Shown here piece after piece: positions 26,045 to 33,773 of a DNA stretch of 64,000 nt (positions are counted from its first letter, which is position 1; the number at the start of each line of letters is the position of its first letter). A model generated the notes under the pieces. It made no database searches, had not been told where the DNA came from, and was given only the letters and a program-made list of their open reading frames with translations. A program made the translations under genes and the position numbers. The stretch is from positions 37,117-101,116 of the forward strand of contig LDXR01000012.1 in assembly GCA_001443495.1 (NCBI GenBank), given 5' to 3'. The stretch is from a candidate division NC10 bacterium CSP1-5. GTDB taxonomy: Bacteria; Methylomirabilota; Methylomirabilia; Methylomirabilales; CSP1-5.

Positions 26045-26707
26045 TCAGTGAGTCTCCTCCATCAAGCGGCCCTGCTTCAGGATGAGAGCGCGCTGGCCCA
26101 TCTCGGAGACGAGTCTGCGGTTGTGGGTCGCCACCACGACCGTGGTTCCGCGGATGTTCACCTCGATCAAGAGGCGCATGACGTCCAGGGCCAGGTCCGG
26201 GTCGAGGTTGCCGGTCGGCTCGTCCGCCAGCAGGATGGCGGGGTCGCTCATCAGGGCCCTCGCGATGGCGACCCGCTGCTGTTCCCCTCCCGAGAGCTTG
26301 TAGGGGATCTCGTCGGCCTTCTGCAGGAGGCCAACCTCTTTCAAGAGGCGGCCGATCTTGCGCCGGCTGACGGCCTCGGGGACGCCCAGCACCCGGGCGA
26401 CGAGGTGAAGATTGTCGTACACGGTCCGGTCCATGAGGAGTTTAAAGTCCTGGAAGATGACGCCGATGCTGCGGCGGAGCGCGGGCAGCTTGCTCTCCCG
26501 GAGCCGGACGACATTGCGGCCGTTGACGAGAATCTGGCCCGAGGTCGGCAACTCATCCCGGAAGATGAGGCGGAGCAGCGTGGTCTTTCCGGCGCCACTC
26601 GGGCCGGAGAGAAAGACGAATTCCCCCCGCTGGATGTGGAGCGTGATGTCCGAGACGGCCACGACCTCCTTGGGGTAGATCTTGGAGACATGGAACATCT
26701 GAATCAT
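26045..26707 (-). CDS. ftsE: Cell-division ATPase FtsE
   Basis: A 220-residue ABC ATPase. Walker [10 protein letters not shown], signature [15 protein letters not shown], Walker [14 protein letters not shown] and H-loop VATHN are all seen. The Gln-Gln after the signature and the size are typical of FtsE. ATG 26707 is chosen because GGGGAGA precedes it and the family begins with (M)[10 protein letters not shown]; the longer frame to 26893 runs over the promoter of the divergent gene. It forms an operon with ftsX, the EnvC-like gene and the C-terminal protease gene. Confidence 0.95.
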   Translation of the reverse strand: MIQMFHVSKIYPKEVVAVSDITLHIQRGEFVFLSGPSGAGKTTLLRLIFRDELPTSGQILVNGRNVVRLRESKLPALRRSIGVIFQDFKLLMDRTVYDNLHLVARVLGVPEAVSRRKIGRLLKEVGLLQKADEIPYKLSGGEQQRVAIARALMSDPAILLADEPTGNLDPDLALDVMRLLIEVNIRGTTVVVATHNRRLVSEMGQRALILKQGRLMEETH

Positions 26708-26849
26708 CGCGTCTCCCCGATGCGCCCGCGCGGCGTCTTCGCCTGAAGCTAACGCGTTCCCCGCCAATTTGCAACCCGAATCTGGCCGGGCGCCCCGCGC
26801 AAGATGATCGTCGCACGCCGACTGTGGGCGACTCTCCGGGTTGACGTCA

Positions 26850-26878
26850 TTGACAAGGCCTGTTCGCTTCTCTAGCAT
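26850..26878 (+). promoter_or_regulatory. Sigma70-type promoter of the TPR gene
   Basis: TTGACA at 26850-26855, 17-base spacer, TAGCAT at 26873-26878. Predicted start of transcription near 26885. It faces away from ftsE, in the divergent gap 26708-26913. The promoter decides the TPR start: ATG 26896 would leave only about ten leader bases, whereas ATG 26914 has GGAAGAGG correctly placed. Confidence 0.65.
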
Positions 26879-26913
26879 GGGAAAGTCACGCATCGATGGG
26901 AAGAGGCCTGACT

Positions 26914-27348
26914 ATGGCGAACGTCCCCAAATCGCCGGTACCGCGCGGACGCCGGATCCCTCTCTCGCAGTTCTGGCTCGATTGGCGGATCAGTTTCTTT
27001 CTGCTGGGGGTCTGTGTGCTCGTCCTTGGGGTCGCGCTCGTGGCCCTCACGGCTAGGCCGACCGTCGTTCCATCGGTGGCGGGGTCCTCCCCCGCGATAC
27101 ACCGCGAGCGGGCCCAGTTTTATGAGGGGCTCGGCAGAATCGAGGACGCGATTCGCGCATACGAGGCCGCGATCCGGCAGGATCCGACAGACCCTGCGCT
27201 CTACCGGGCGCTCGCCCTCCTTTTCGACAGGGAGGGCAGGTTCGCCGAGGCGATCGTCGCGTACGAGCGGTTCCTTCAGCTCGAGCCAGCGTCGCCAGAG
27301 GACTCGGCCATCCGGAGGCGGATTGCAGAGCTTCGTCAAGGGCGCTGA
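26914..27348 (+). CDS. Membrane-anchored TPR protein
   Basis: A 144-residue protein with a single membrane helix (~residues 27-45; FFLLGVCVLVLGVALVAL) and two tetratricopeptide units after it (~65-130; AQFYEGLGRIEDAIRAYEAA and ALLFDREGRFAEAIVAYERF). TPR units bind partner proteins; the helix would hold them on the periplasmic or cytoplasmic face. It is divergent from ftsE, so an envelope-division role is possible but not shown. Start ATG 26914 follows GGAAGAGG by seven bases. Confidence 0.75.
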   Translation: MANVPKSPVPRGRRIPLSQFWLDWRISFFLLGVCVLVLGVALVALTARPTVVPSVAGSSPAIHRERAQFYEGLGRIEDAIRAYEAAIRQDPTDPALYRALALLFDREGRFAEAIVAYERFLQLEPASPEDSAIRRRIAELRQGR

Positions 27349-27433
27349 CTCGATTCGCCTTTCTGGTTCTCGGGCCCGATCTCACCTGAGCACCTCGACC
27401 TGTTCCGTGTAGCGCAGGAGGCGACCCTACCCC

Positions 27434-28099
27434 ATGCCACGGCATGTGAACCGCAGGACGTTTCTGTCCATCGTGGGGCTTGGAAGCCTTTCCGTCCTCC
27501 TCGCCCCGTCTCGCGCACGCGGAGGGGAAAAACCGGCGGTCCCGGGGGCGCTGCTCATCGCCAAGATCCGGACCCCGCCGTTCAGGGACTCGGTCGTGCT
27601 CCTGTTCGACCACGGGCAGCAGGGTTCCGCGGGCCTGATGGTCAACAAGCCGGACCATCAGAGTCTGGGCCGCCTCATGGCCCAGATGAATCTCTCCTTC
27701 CGCGACCGCGGCACGTTCGAGCGGTACGCCGAGTCTGAGGTGCTGTACGGGGGCCCCGTCGGCCGGGACAGCGAAATCTCCTTTATCCACACCCCCCCGG
27801 GGAGGTGGACTCCTTCCTGGAGCCTGGGCAAGGTAGGCGTGACGCGGACCCCTGACCTGCTGCGGGACCTCGCGGCCGGGACGGCACGCCTCGAGCAGGT
27901 GGTGGCGTGTCTCGGAGTCTCGGGGTGGGCGCCCGGCCAGCTCCAGGGCGAGATCGCCGGGGGGTACTGGGAGGTCCTCTACCCCGACCCCGACACCTTG
28001 CCCGGGTTACTGTTCCACACGCCACCGTGCGACCGCTTTGACAAGGCGCGCACGCTGCCCGAGGGCCGGCCGGTCAGCACCCCTCGGCATGCGATTTGA
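27434..28099 (+). CDS. AlgH/YqgE-like protein with Tat signal peptide
   Basis: A 221-residue protein. Residues ~35-200 match the YqgE/AlgH (UPF0301) family: GALLIAKIRTPPFRDSVVLLF, GLMVNKP, VLYGGPVGRD and FLGVSGWAPGQL-like (read as CLGVSGWAPGQLQGEI). Ahead of it is a twin-arginine-type signal, NRRTFLSIVGLGSLSVLL (residues 6-23). Normal AlgH proteins are cytoplasmic, so an exported, presumably folded or cofactor-bearing version is unusual. The function of the family is not settled. The gene converges with the histidine kinase gene: its stop ends one base before that gene's stop. Confidence 0.82.
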   Translation: MPRHVNRRTFLSIVGLGSLSVLLAPSRARGGEKPAVPGALLIAKIRTPPFRDSVVLLFDHGQQGSAGLMVNKPDHQSLGRLMAQMNLSFRDRGTFERYAESEVLYGGPVGRDSEISFIHTPPGRWTPSWSLGKVGVTRTPDLLRDLAAGTARLEQVVACLGVSGWAPGQLQGEIAGGYWEVLYPDPDTLPGLLFHTPPCDRFDKARTLPEGRPVSTPRHAI

Positions 28100-30292
28100 C
28101 TACTCTCCCATCACCTTGGCCAGCGCCTGCCGCATCGCGCTCACCGTCACGGGTTTGGTCAGGATGGTGTCGACATCCACGGGCTGGTCACCGGCAGCTT
28201 TCATGATGTCGCCGAATCCGGTCAGCAGGATGACGGATGTATTTGGGGCAACCCGTTTGATGGCAGCTGCCAGTTGGTCGCCGGACATTTCGGGCATCCC
28301 CTGATCCGTCACGACCACGTCGAACCGGCCTGCAAGGAACTTCTCGAGCCCTTCGCGTCCGTTCGTCGCGGTCTCGACGTGATGCCCGTCGGCGGCCAGA
28401 TACTCGGTCACGACCTCGCGCAGCGCCGGTTCGTCATCGACGACGAGGAGGTGCCACCGACGGGAGGCGGTTTTCGCCTCGTGTGTCCTAGCTCTTGCCC
28501 CTTGTTCCAGATGGACCGGCAGGCGGATGATGACAGTCGTCCCCCGGCCTGGCTCGCTCTCAATGGAAAGCGTCCCCTGGTGCCGGCGGATGATGCCGTA
28601 CACCATCGCCAGCCCCAGGCCGGTCCCGCGTTTGCCCTTCGTGGTGAAGAAAGGTTCCAGGCATCGCTGGCGAACCTCTTCGGTCATTCCGGTCCCGGTG
28701 TCGGTGACCTCCAGGACGACATGGGTACCGTCAGAACGGGTACGAAGGGTGATCGTTCCGCTCTCGGCCATGGCGTCCGCCGCGTTCAAGATCAGGTTGG
28801 TCAACACTTCCCGTAGTTCGCTTTCGTTGCCGGTGACACGGGCCACATTCTGCAGGTCCGTTTCAACGCGGAGAGTGACGCCGCTCGCCAACGCCTGGTC
28901 TTTCCACCGGGGCTGGGTCAGCATGATCACTTGTTCAACCAAATCGTTGAGGTTGATGGGCAGAAGGAGCTCTTCCTCATCGCGGTTGCGGTAAAACTCG
29001 CGCAGGCGGCGGACAACGTTGGCGGCGTCTTGCGCGGAGGTGTTGACCATTTTCAAATAGCGCGTCACCTTTTCCTTGTTGTCGAGATATTCGGGGCGAT
29101 CGAGCAGCACCTCGGTGAACCCCACGACCGGAGACAGCGCGTTGTTGAAGTCGTGGGCAATGCCGCTTGCCATCTCGCCCAGGGCACGGAGGCGCTCCTG
29201 CTGCAGGACTTGCTGTTGCGTCGCCTTGAGCTCGGCAAGCGCCTCCTCCAGGCGACGGTTGCTCTCCCGAAGGGATTCCTCCGCTCGTTTCCGCTCGGTG
29301 ATGTCCCGGGATATGCCCATCCCCCCCACAATGTTGCCGTTCGCGTCGCGGACCACCGAGGCCGAGAGGTACGAGTAAAAGATCTCTCCGTTATTCCGCC
29401 TGTTGCCGATCTCTCCGCTAAATCGCCCCTGTGTCAAGATGGCGCTGGACACCTGGGAGCCCTCGGATGGGTCGGCGTACAGGAGGTCCACGGGCTCGCC
29501 CAACACCTCCGCCTTGCTGTACCCAAAAGCCTCTTCGGCCGCCCGGTTGAACTCGACGATGTTCCGGTTCGCGTCCACGGAGACGATCATGTTCAGGGAA
29601 CTGTGGATAAGGGTTTCCGCATATTCCTTCGCCGCCTGCAGGGCCGCCTCTGCCCGCTTGCGCTCGACAATTTCGTTTGCCAGCTCCTGATTGGCTCGTT
29701 CCATTTCTCGGGCCCGCTCAGCGAGGTGCCCCTGGATTTCCTGAAGGCGCTCCACGGTCTGCGCCTCCTCACGGGCGCGCTGCCGCTCGCGACGCACGCG
29801 CTCAACGAGGTAGCCGTAGAATGCCGCTGCGGTGAAGAGGAACGGGACGCGAATTAGCAACCGCGGAGTCCAGAGCGATGGGAAATCGCCGGTCGCCGAG
29901 AGGATGTAGGCATACGACGCGCACACCACGACGGTGCCGATGGCGATCAGTGCGAGATTCTCGCCAATCGCTGCCAAGAGCAGCACAAAGAAGTACAGGT
30001 AAAAGAATTCGGCCCGAAAAAGCCCACTGATCAGGAGCGCCGCCGTGATCCAGAGGGTGTCGGCCAGGACAATCCCTGCGTAGAAGGCCGTGGAGTCGGT
30101 GATCCGCGCCGGCAACCGCTTCATCATCACATTCGATGCGAGGGCGGCGAGGATCAGCAGGAAGACGCCGGTCGGGAGGGAGGAGAATTCGTGCTCGACC
30201 AGCAGCAGGTAGGCCGTGGCGATGATCAGCGTGTAGCGGAGGAGGGCAAGGGCCCGACTTTTTGACAGCTTTTCTTTTTCTACGACCTGCAC
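28100..30292 (-). CDS. Hybrid sensor histidine kinase with PAS and receiver domains
   Basis: A 730-residue membrane kinase. Domains in order: five to six membrane helices (~18-165), coiled linker, PAS (~222-335), dimerisation box with phosphorylated His in ASGIAHDFNNAL (H380), HATPase with N-box LTNLILNAADAM (~498-509) and G-boxes DTGTGM and GTGLGLA, and a C-terminal receiver (~613-730) with acceptor Asp in VTDQGMPEM (D663) and Lys713 in LTKPV. The signal is unknown. The HDFNN box is of the NtrB-like/HisKA class that often pairs with response regulators encoded elsewhere; no separate regulator lies beside it. Confidence 0.93.
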   Translation of the reverse strand: MQVVEKEKLSKSRALALLRYTLIIATAYLLLVEHEFSSLPTGVFLLILAALASNVMMKRLPARITDSTAFYAGIVLADTLWITAALLISGLFRAEFFYLYFFVLLLAAIGENLALIAIGTVVVCASYAYILSATGDFPSLWTPRLLIRVPFLFTAAAFYGYLVERVRRERQRAREEAQTVERLQEIQGHLAERAREMERANQELANEIVERKRAEAALQAAKEYAETLIHSSLNMIVSVDANRNIVEFNRAAEEAFGYSKAEVLGEPVDLLYADPSEGSQVSSAILTQGRFSGEIGNRRNNGEIFYSYLSASVVRDANGNIVGGMGISRDITERKRAEESLRESNRRLEEALAELKATQQQVLQQERLRALGEMASGIAHDFNNALSPVVGFTEVLLDRPEYLDNKEKVTRYLKMVNTSAQDAANVVRRLREFYRNRDEEELLLPINLNDLVEQVIMLTQPRWKDQALASGVTLRVETDLQNVARVTGNESELREVLTNLILNAADAMAESGTITLRTRSDGTHVVLEVTDTGTGMTEEVRQRCLEPFFTTKGKRGTGLGLAMVYGIIRRHQGTLSIESEPGRGTTVIIRLPVHLEQGARARTHEAKTASRRWHLLVVDDEPALREVVTEYLAADGHHVETATNGREGLEKFLAGRFDVVVTDQGMPEMSGDQLAAAIKRVAPNTSVILLTGFGDIMKAAGDQPVDVDTILTKPVTVSAMRQALAKVMGE

Positions 30293-30590
30293 GGTCCTTA
30301 CCCCTCCCCGACAGCGGTTCGTCTGAGCACTTCCCCCTCCCGTGGACCCGCCGCCCGTTCTCGCCCTCGGCCACAGGGAGGTTCACCGTTCTCACCCGGC
30401 TCAGTAGCAAGACGGGTGCCATAGTAAAGATGCTTCCTCGCCTTCATGCCTTTGTTTGCAAATGCATAGGCACGGAGGCCTTCTGCACCCCCCTCCCGGT
30501 TGTCCTGCCGTGAAGGCGGCCACCCCAGGTGGCGGTTCTCGAACATTGCAGGGAACCCTTAGCGATTCAAGGCATTCCACGGCTGGCAGA

Positions 30591-30612
30591 AAATTTGCAT
30601 GAAATTTGCATG
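30591..30612. repeat. Tandem 11-bp repeat AAATTTGCATG in the kinase/PilZ gap
   Basis: Two perfect adjacent copies of AAATTTGCATG (30591-30601, 30602-30612) lie in the 430-base gap between the divergent histidine kinase (start 30292) and PilZ gene (start 30725). A related ATTTGCA word occurs on the minus strand near 30455-30465. The spacing of one helical turn would suit an operator for either gene. Nothing else was recognised in 30293-30724. Confidence 0.45.
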
Positions 30613-30724
30613 AGGCGATAGGCTGCCGCTCGTAGACCGCGGTCGCACGCCTTCTCAGCAGTAATCGTGGACGGCCGAGGGAACAACACGCGAAGGCCGA
30701 TCAGCACATGCGTGGAGGGGACAG

Positions 30725-31090
30725 ATGAGCAACGGGCCTCAAAGGCGGCGGGTTGTCCGCTTTCGCATTCGTGGTGTCTCAGGGGCTATCACGACCCCCC
30801 AGGAGGCGGACGTGCTCGATCTCAGCGTGACGGGAGCCCTTGTCGAGCACCAGGGCATGCTCCGGGTCGATGCCATCTGCTTCCTTGATCTGCCCACCTC
30901 CGCCGCGGAGCCCATGACCATCCGGTGTCGCGTGGTCCACAGCCGGGTAAGTCGACGCGAACCGGAAGGGTCTCTGTACTATCAGACCGGGGTGGAATTC
31001 CTCGATCTCACCCCGGCAACGGAGCAAGCCCTGGGGGCGCTGATTCGCTCCTATGGGGCCCCCGGGGGCAGAGAGGGGGAAGGCGCCTGA
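30725..31090 (+). CDS. PilZ domain protein
   Basis: A 121-residue single-domain PilZ protein, a c-di-GMP effector family. The arginine cluster RRRVVRFR near the N-terminus and the DLSVTGALV element (D/NxSxxG) are in the right order; a (G/V)xFxDL segment follows (TGVEFLDLTP). Loss of one canonical residue in the arginine motif cannot be judged by eye. AGGGGACAG lies close to ATG 30725. It converges with the next PilZ gene, only 28 bases away. Confidence 0.75.
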   Translation: MSNGPQRRRVVRFRIRGVSGAITTPQEADVLDLSVTGALVEHQGMLRVDAICFLDLPTSAAEPMTIRCRVVHSRVSRREPEGSLYYQTGVEFLDLTPATEQALGALIRSYGAPGGREGEGA

Positions 31091-31118
31091 CAGCCAGCCG
31101 GCCACGTCCCCGGACGGA

Positions 31119-31520
31119 TCACTGGATCTCTTCAGGCTCGCTCTCGGGTGGTTCCGATCGCTTTATCACCTCACGCCAGGCATCGTGGGTCCGGTGCAGT
31201 GCCGACTCTCTCGCGTAGTACCTCCAGATCTCGTCCTTTTCCTGAAGGCCCAGATGAAGAAACTCCATCCCGGCGTTCCCTGGGGTTGCCCACTTCACTT
31301 TGCCGAGGGTCTGGACGGGGCGGTGGCTGAGAGGGAGGTGGAAGCGGAGGAGCACGTCGGCACCGACGGGGGGAATGGGCCCCTGAGTCGTGAGCAGCGT
31401 TCCGTGAGTCCCGATGTTCGTTATCCGCCCCTGATGGGTGCGGGCACCTCTGACCGCGTACTCCACCGCCAGGTCACAGGCAGCACGCGGTGAGCGACGC
31501 TTATCGGTTCGCTCAGTCAT
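31119..31520 (-). CDS. PilZ domain protein, paralogue 2
   Basis: A 133-residue PilZ protein with KRRSPR motif and NIGTHGTLL element, followed by GMEFLHLGLQEKDEIWRYYA. It is a clear paralogue of the gene at 57791-58156: both share CDLAVEYAVRGA/CDLSVEYAVKGA, a HLPLS(H/Q)RPV(Q/R)TLGKV segment and an EIWRYYARES tail. It may bind c-di-GMP. ATG 31520 has GAGGAGT upstream and overlaps the end of radC, so it is translated as the second gene of a radC-pilZ unit. Confidence 0.75.
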   Translation of the reverse strand: MTERTDKRRSPRAACDLAVEYAVRGARTHQGRITNIGTHGTLLTTQGPIPPVGADVLLRFHLPLSHRPVQTLGKVKWATPGNAGMEFLHLGLQEKDEIWRYYARESALHRTHDAWREVIKRSEPPESEPEEIQ

Positions 31521-32256
31521 GGCGGACTCCTCGGCGGCGGTCGTAGGCGCGCTCGTACTCGGCGATCAGCCCGGCATCCGCAAAGCTGAAGTAGCGATCG
31601 TCCCCGATGATAACATGGTCCAGGACCTTGACCCGCATGATCCTCCCGGCGAAGACCAGTTCTTCGGTGATTGCCTTGTCGGTGGCACTCGGTTTGGGAT
31701 TGCCCGACGGGTGGTTGTGGGCAACGATGAGGGCCGCGGCATGGTGGCGATTCGCCAGCTGCATGATCTCGCGAGGATAGACCGGACTTTCCGTGAGCGA
31801 GCCTTCACTCGCCGTGCGAACGTCGACGATCTCATTCTGGCCGTTGAGGAGCAGCACCCGAAAGACTTCCCGCTTGAGATCGCGCATCTGGGGCAAGAGA
31901 AAGGCATGGACATCCTCTGAGGACTCCACCTTTCCCTTGATCTGCTTGGCCTCGCTGAGGGAGCGGCGGCCGAGTTCGAGGGCCGCCTGCAGTTCAGCGA
32001 TCTTGGCACTCCCCAAACCCTTGATCGCGCGCAGGTCGTGTGCATCGGCGGCGGAGAGGCCCCGCAAGCCCCCAAAGGTGTGCAAGAGTTCTCGCCCGAG
32101 ATCGACGGCGCTTTGCCCTCTGACGCCGGTGCGACACAGGATGCCGAGGAGTTCGGCCGTCGTCAGCTGCTGAGGGCCATACTTGAGCAGGCGTTCGCGA
32201 GGTCTCTCCTCTTCCGGCCACTCTTTGATCGCCCGCGGATATCGCTTCCGCTTCAT
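31513..32256 (-). CDS. radC: RadC family protein (JAB/MPN metalloprotein)
   Basis: A 247-residue protein of the RadC family, with N-terminal helix-hairpin-helix-like region (ELLGILCRTG, LRAIKGLGSAKIAELQAALEL) and C-terminal MPN domain whose metal motif reads AHNHPSGNPKPSATD (HxH...S..D). The historic name DNA repair protein is doubtful; the family is linked to competence and mobile DNA but its reaction is unknown. GAGGGAA precedes ATG 32256. The stop overlaps the following PilZ gene by eight bases. Confidence 0.92.
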   Translation of the reverse strand: MKRKRYPRAIKEWPEEERPRERLLKYGPQQLTTAELLGILCRTGVRGQSAVDLGRELLHTFGGLRGLSAADAHDLRAIKGLGSAKIAELQAALELGRRSLSEAKQIKGKVESSEDVHAFLLPQMRDLKREVFRVLLLNGQNEIVDVRTASEGSLTESPVYPREIMQLANRHHAAALIVAHNHPSGNPKPSATDKAITEELVFAGRIMRVKVLDHVIIGDDRYFSFADAGLIAEYERAYDRRRGVRHD

Positions 32257-32382
32257 TATTCCCTCACGTCCGGCTGAGTCCTCACGGAGACCAGACCGTC
32301 AAGGACCGGTGCTGCTGCTAGACCGCGAGTAAGGTTTCGGTGCCGTCCTCAGCGTGGCGGAAGGAGATAGTTGAATCCATCG

Positions 32383-33573
32383 TCAGGAATGGTCCTTTTT
32401 CCGCCGGCTCGTCTTCGGCGATGCTGGTTTTCCCTCGATAGCACGCAGGAGCTCCTCGGAGCAATAGATGCGGTTTCGCTGTCGCCCCGTAATCTCCCGC
32501 AGCACGCCGGCCTTGACCAACCAGTCAATAGTTGACTGGACCGCAGGGAACGAGACTTTCAAGCGCTTTGACAGACGTGTCGCGGTGACATACGGGTTAA
32601 GAAACAGCTCTTCCATAGTGGCGATAGCCGTGGGACTTGCCTTGCGCTGCTGGAGGAGTTCCCGATAGCGCCTTTGCAAGGCGATGATGCGCCGGGAATC
32701 ATCTGCCGCGGCGGAGGCCTGTGTTGCAATCCCTTGCAGGAAGAACTTGATCCAGCCCATCCAATCCCCGAACCTGCTCACCCCAAGAAGCCGTCCATAG
32801 TATTCAGCCCGGTGTTGCTCAAAGAAAGCGCTGAGATAAAGCAGGGGCTGGGGCAGGTGCCCCCGCTCGCACAGGAAAAAGGTTATCAAGAGCCGTCCAA
32901 CACGTCCGTTCCCGTCAACAAACGGGTGAATCGCCTCGAACTGGTAATGCATGAGAGCGCACTGAACCAGCGGGGGCATATCCTTTGCGTCGTGCAGGAA
33001 CTTCTCCCATTCACCAAGGGCCGCTTCCATTTCACTGACGGGGGGCGGAACGAAGGTTGCCTCGGCTAGACTACAGCCGGGTGGACCGATCCAGTTTTGA
33101 ACCTGTCTGAGCTCACCCGGCCTCCTCTCTGCGCCTCGGACACCTGCCATCAGTTGCGCGTGAATCTCACGAACGAGTCGAAGACTGAGCGGCAGCTTCT
33201 CCAGCCGTTTCAGCCCGTATTCCATTGCCCGAACATAATTTCGGACCTCTTGAACGTCGGGTGCGCTCGGGGGTTCCTCTTCAGCCGCCTCAAAATACAG
33301 TAAGTCCGAAAGTGATGCTCGCGTGCCTTCAATTCGGGAACTCAGCACAGCTTCCCGCCGGATGTACGGTGTAATGAGGAGGTGCGGGTTAGGGAGTAGC
33401 TGTCCGATCCCGGCGAGCCTTCCAAGCCCCCGGTCGGCATCGGAAAGTAGTTCTACCGTTTCACGATCGTATGCGATAGGGGGAGGCAAGGGATGAGGCA
33501 CAAATGCCCAGTACCCCTCTATAGTTCGAATCACCTTTCCGCTCGTGCTGGCCCTGAATTCTTCTGGGTTCAT
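32383..33573 (-). CDS. Fic family protein with built-in inhibitory helix
   Basis: A 396-residue class II Fic protein that transfers AMP (or another group) to target proteins. The N-terminal Fic_N region contains the inhibitory motif SSRIEGT (78-84), whose Glu blocks the active site; the catalytic motif is HPFVDGNGRVGR (216-227), with His216 intact. A C-terminal winged helix (~325-385; NPYVTATRLSKRLKVSFPAVQS) suggests DNA binding. The 5' flank is unusually A+T-rich and holds four CTATTAA repeats, pointing to autoregulation or recent transfer. Upstream of the ATG no partner antitoxin is seen. Confidence 0.93.
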   Translation of the reverse strand: MNPEEFRASTSGKVIRTIEGYWAFVPHPLPPPIAYDRETVELLSDADRGLGRLAGIGQLLPNPHLLITPYIRREAVLSSRIEGTRASLSDLLYFEAAEEEPPSAPDVQEVRNYVRAMEYGLKRLEKLPLSLRLVREIHAQLMAGVRGAERRPGELRQVQNWIGPPGCSLAEATFVPPPVSEMEAALGEWEKFLHDAKDMPPLVQCALMHYQFEAIHPFVDGNGRVGRLLITFFLCERGHLPQPLLYLSAFFEQHRAEYYGRLLGVSRFGDWMGWIKFFLQGIATQASAAADDSRRIIALQRRYRELLQQRKASPTAIATMEELFLNPYVTATRLSKRLKVSFPAVQSTIDWLVKAGVLREITGRQRNRIYCSEELLRAIEGKPASPKTSRRKKDHS

Positions 33574-33588
33574 GGCTGTCCTCGAAAA

Positions 33589-33672
33589 GGCTATTAACGA
33601 GGCCTTGAATTCCTTAAATGGCTATTAAAGTTTTAGCCCGACAACTTTAATAAGTCAAGCCCCTATTAAAGG
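33589..33672. promoter_or_regulatory. Operator-like CTATTAA repeats in front of fic
   Basis: The A+T-rich stretch 33574-33680 holds GGCTATTAA at 33589-33597, GGCTATTAAAG at 33620-33630, CCTATTAAAGG at 33662-33672 and the inverse CTTTAATA at 33645-33652. The direct copies are 31 and 41 bases apart, close to three and four helical turns, on the same face of the DNA. They lie 16-100 bases upstream of the fic ATG, where a repressor would act. AAAGGAG (33668-33674) also precedes an ATG at 33681 on the other strand, but the frame behind it runs antisense through the next gene. Confidence 0.55.
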
Positions 33673-33773
33673 AGTCATTAATGGCAGCCTATCCCAGGAA
33701 TGGCAATGACTTAGAGCACCATCCCCAAGAACGGCTTGCGGCCAACGGGCCATCAGAGCCTAGGGGTGGCCTG

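Noticed and set aside
30293..30724. c-di-GMP riboswitch between the histidine kinase and PilZ genes
   Set aside because: The words GCAAAC and AAAGGC near 30440-30470 recalled GEMM elements, but the conserved tetraloop-receptor and GGCAAACC/GACGCAAAGCC arrangement is missing.
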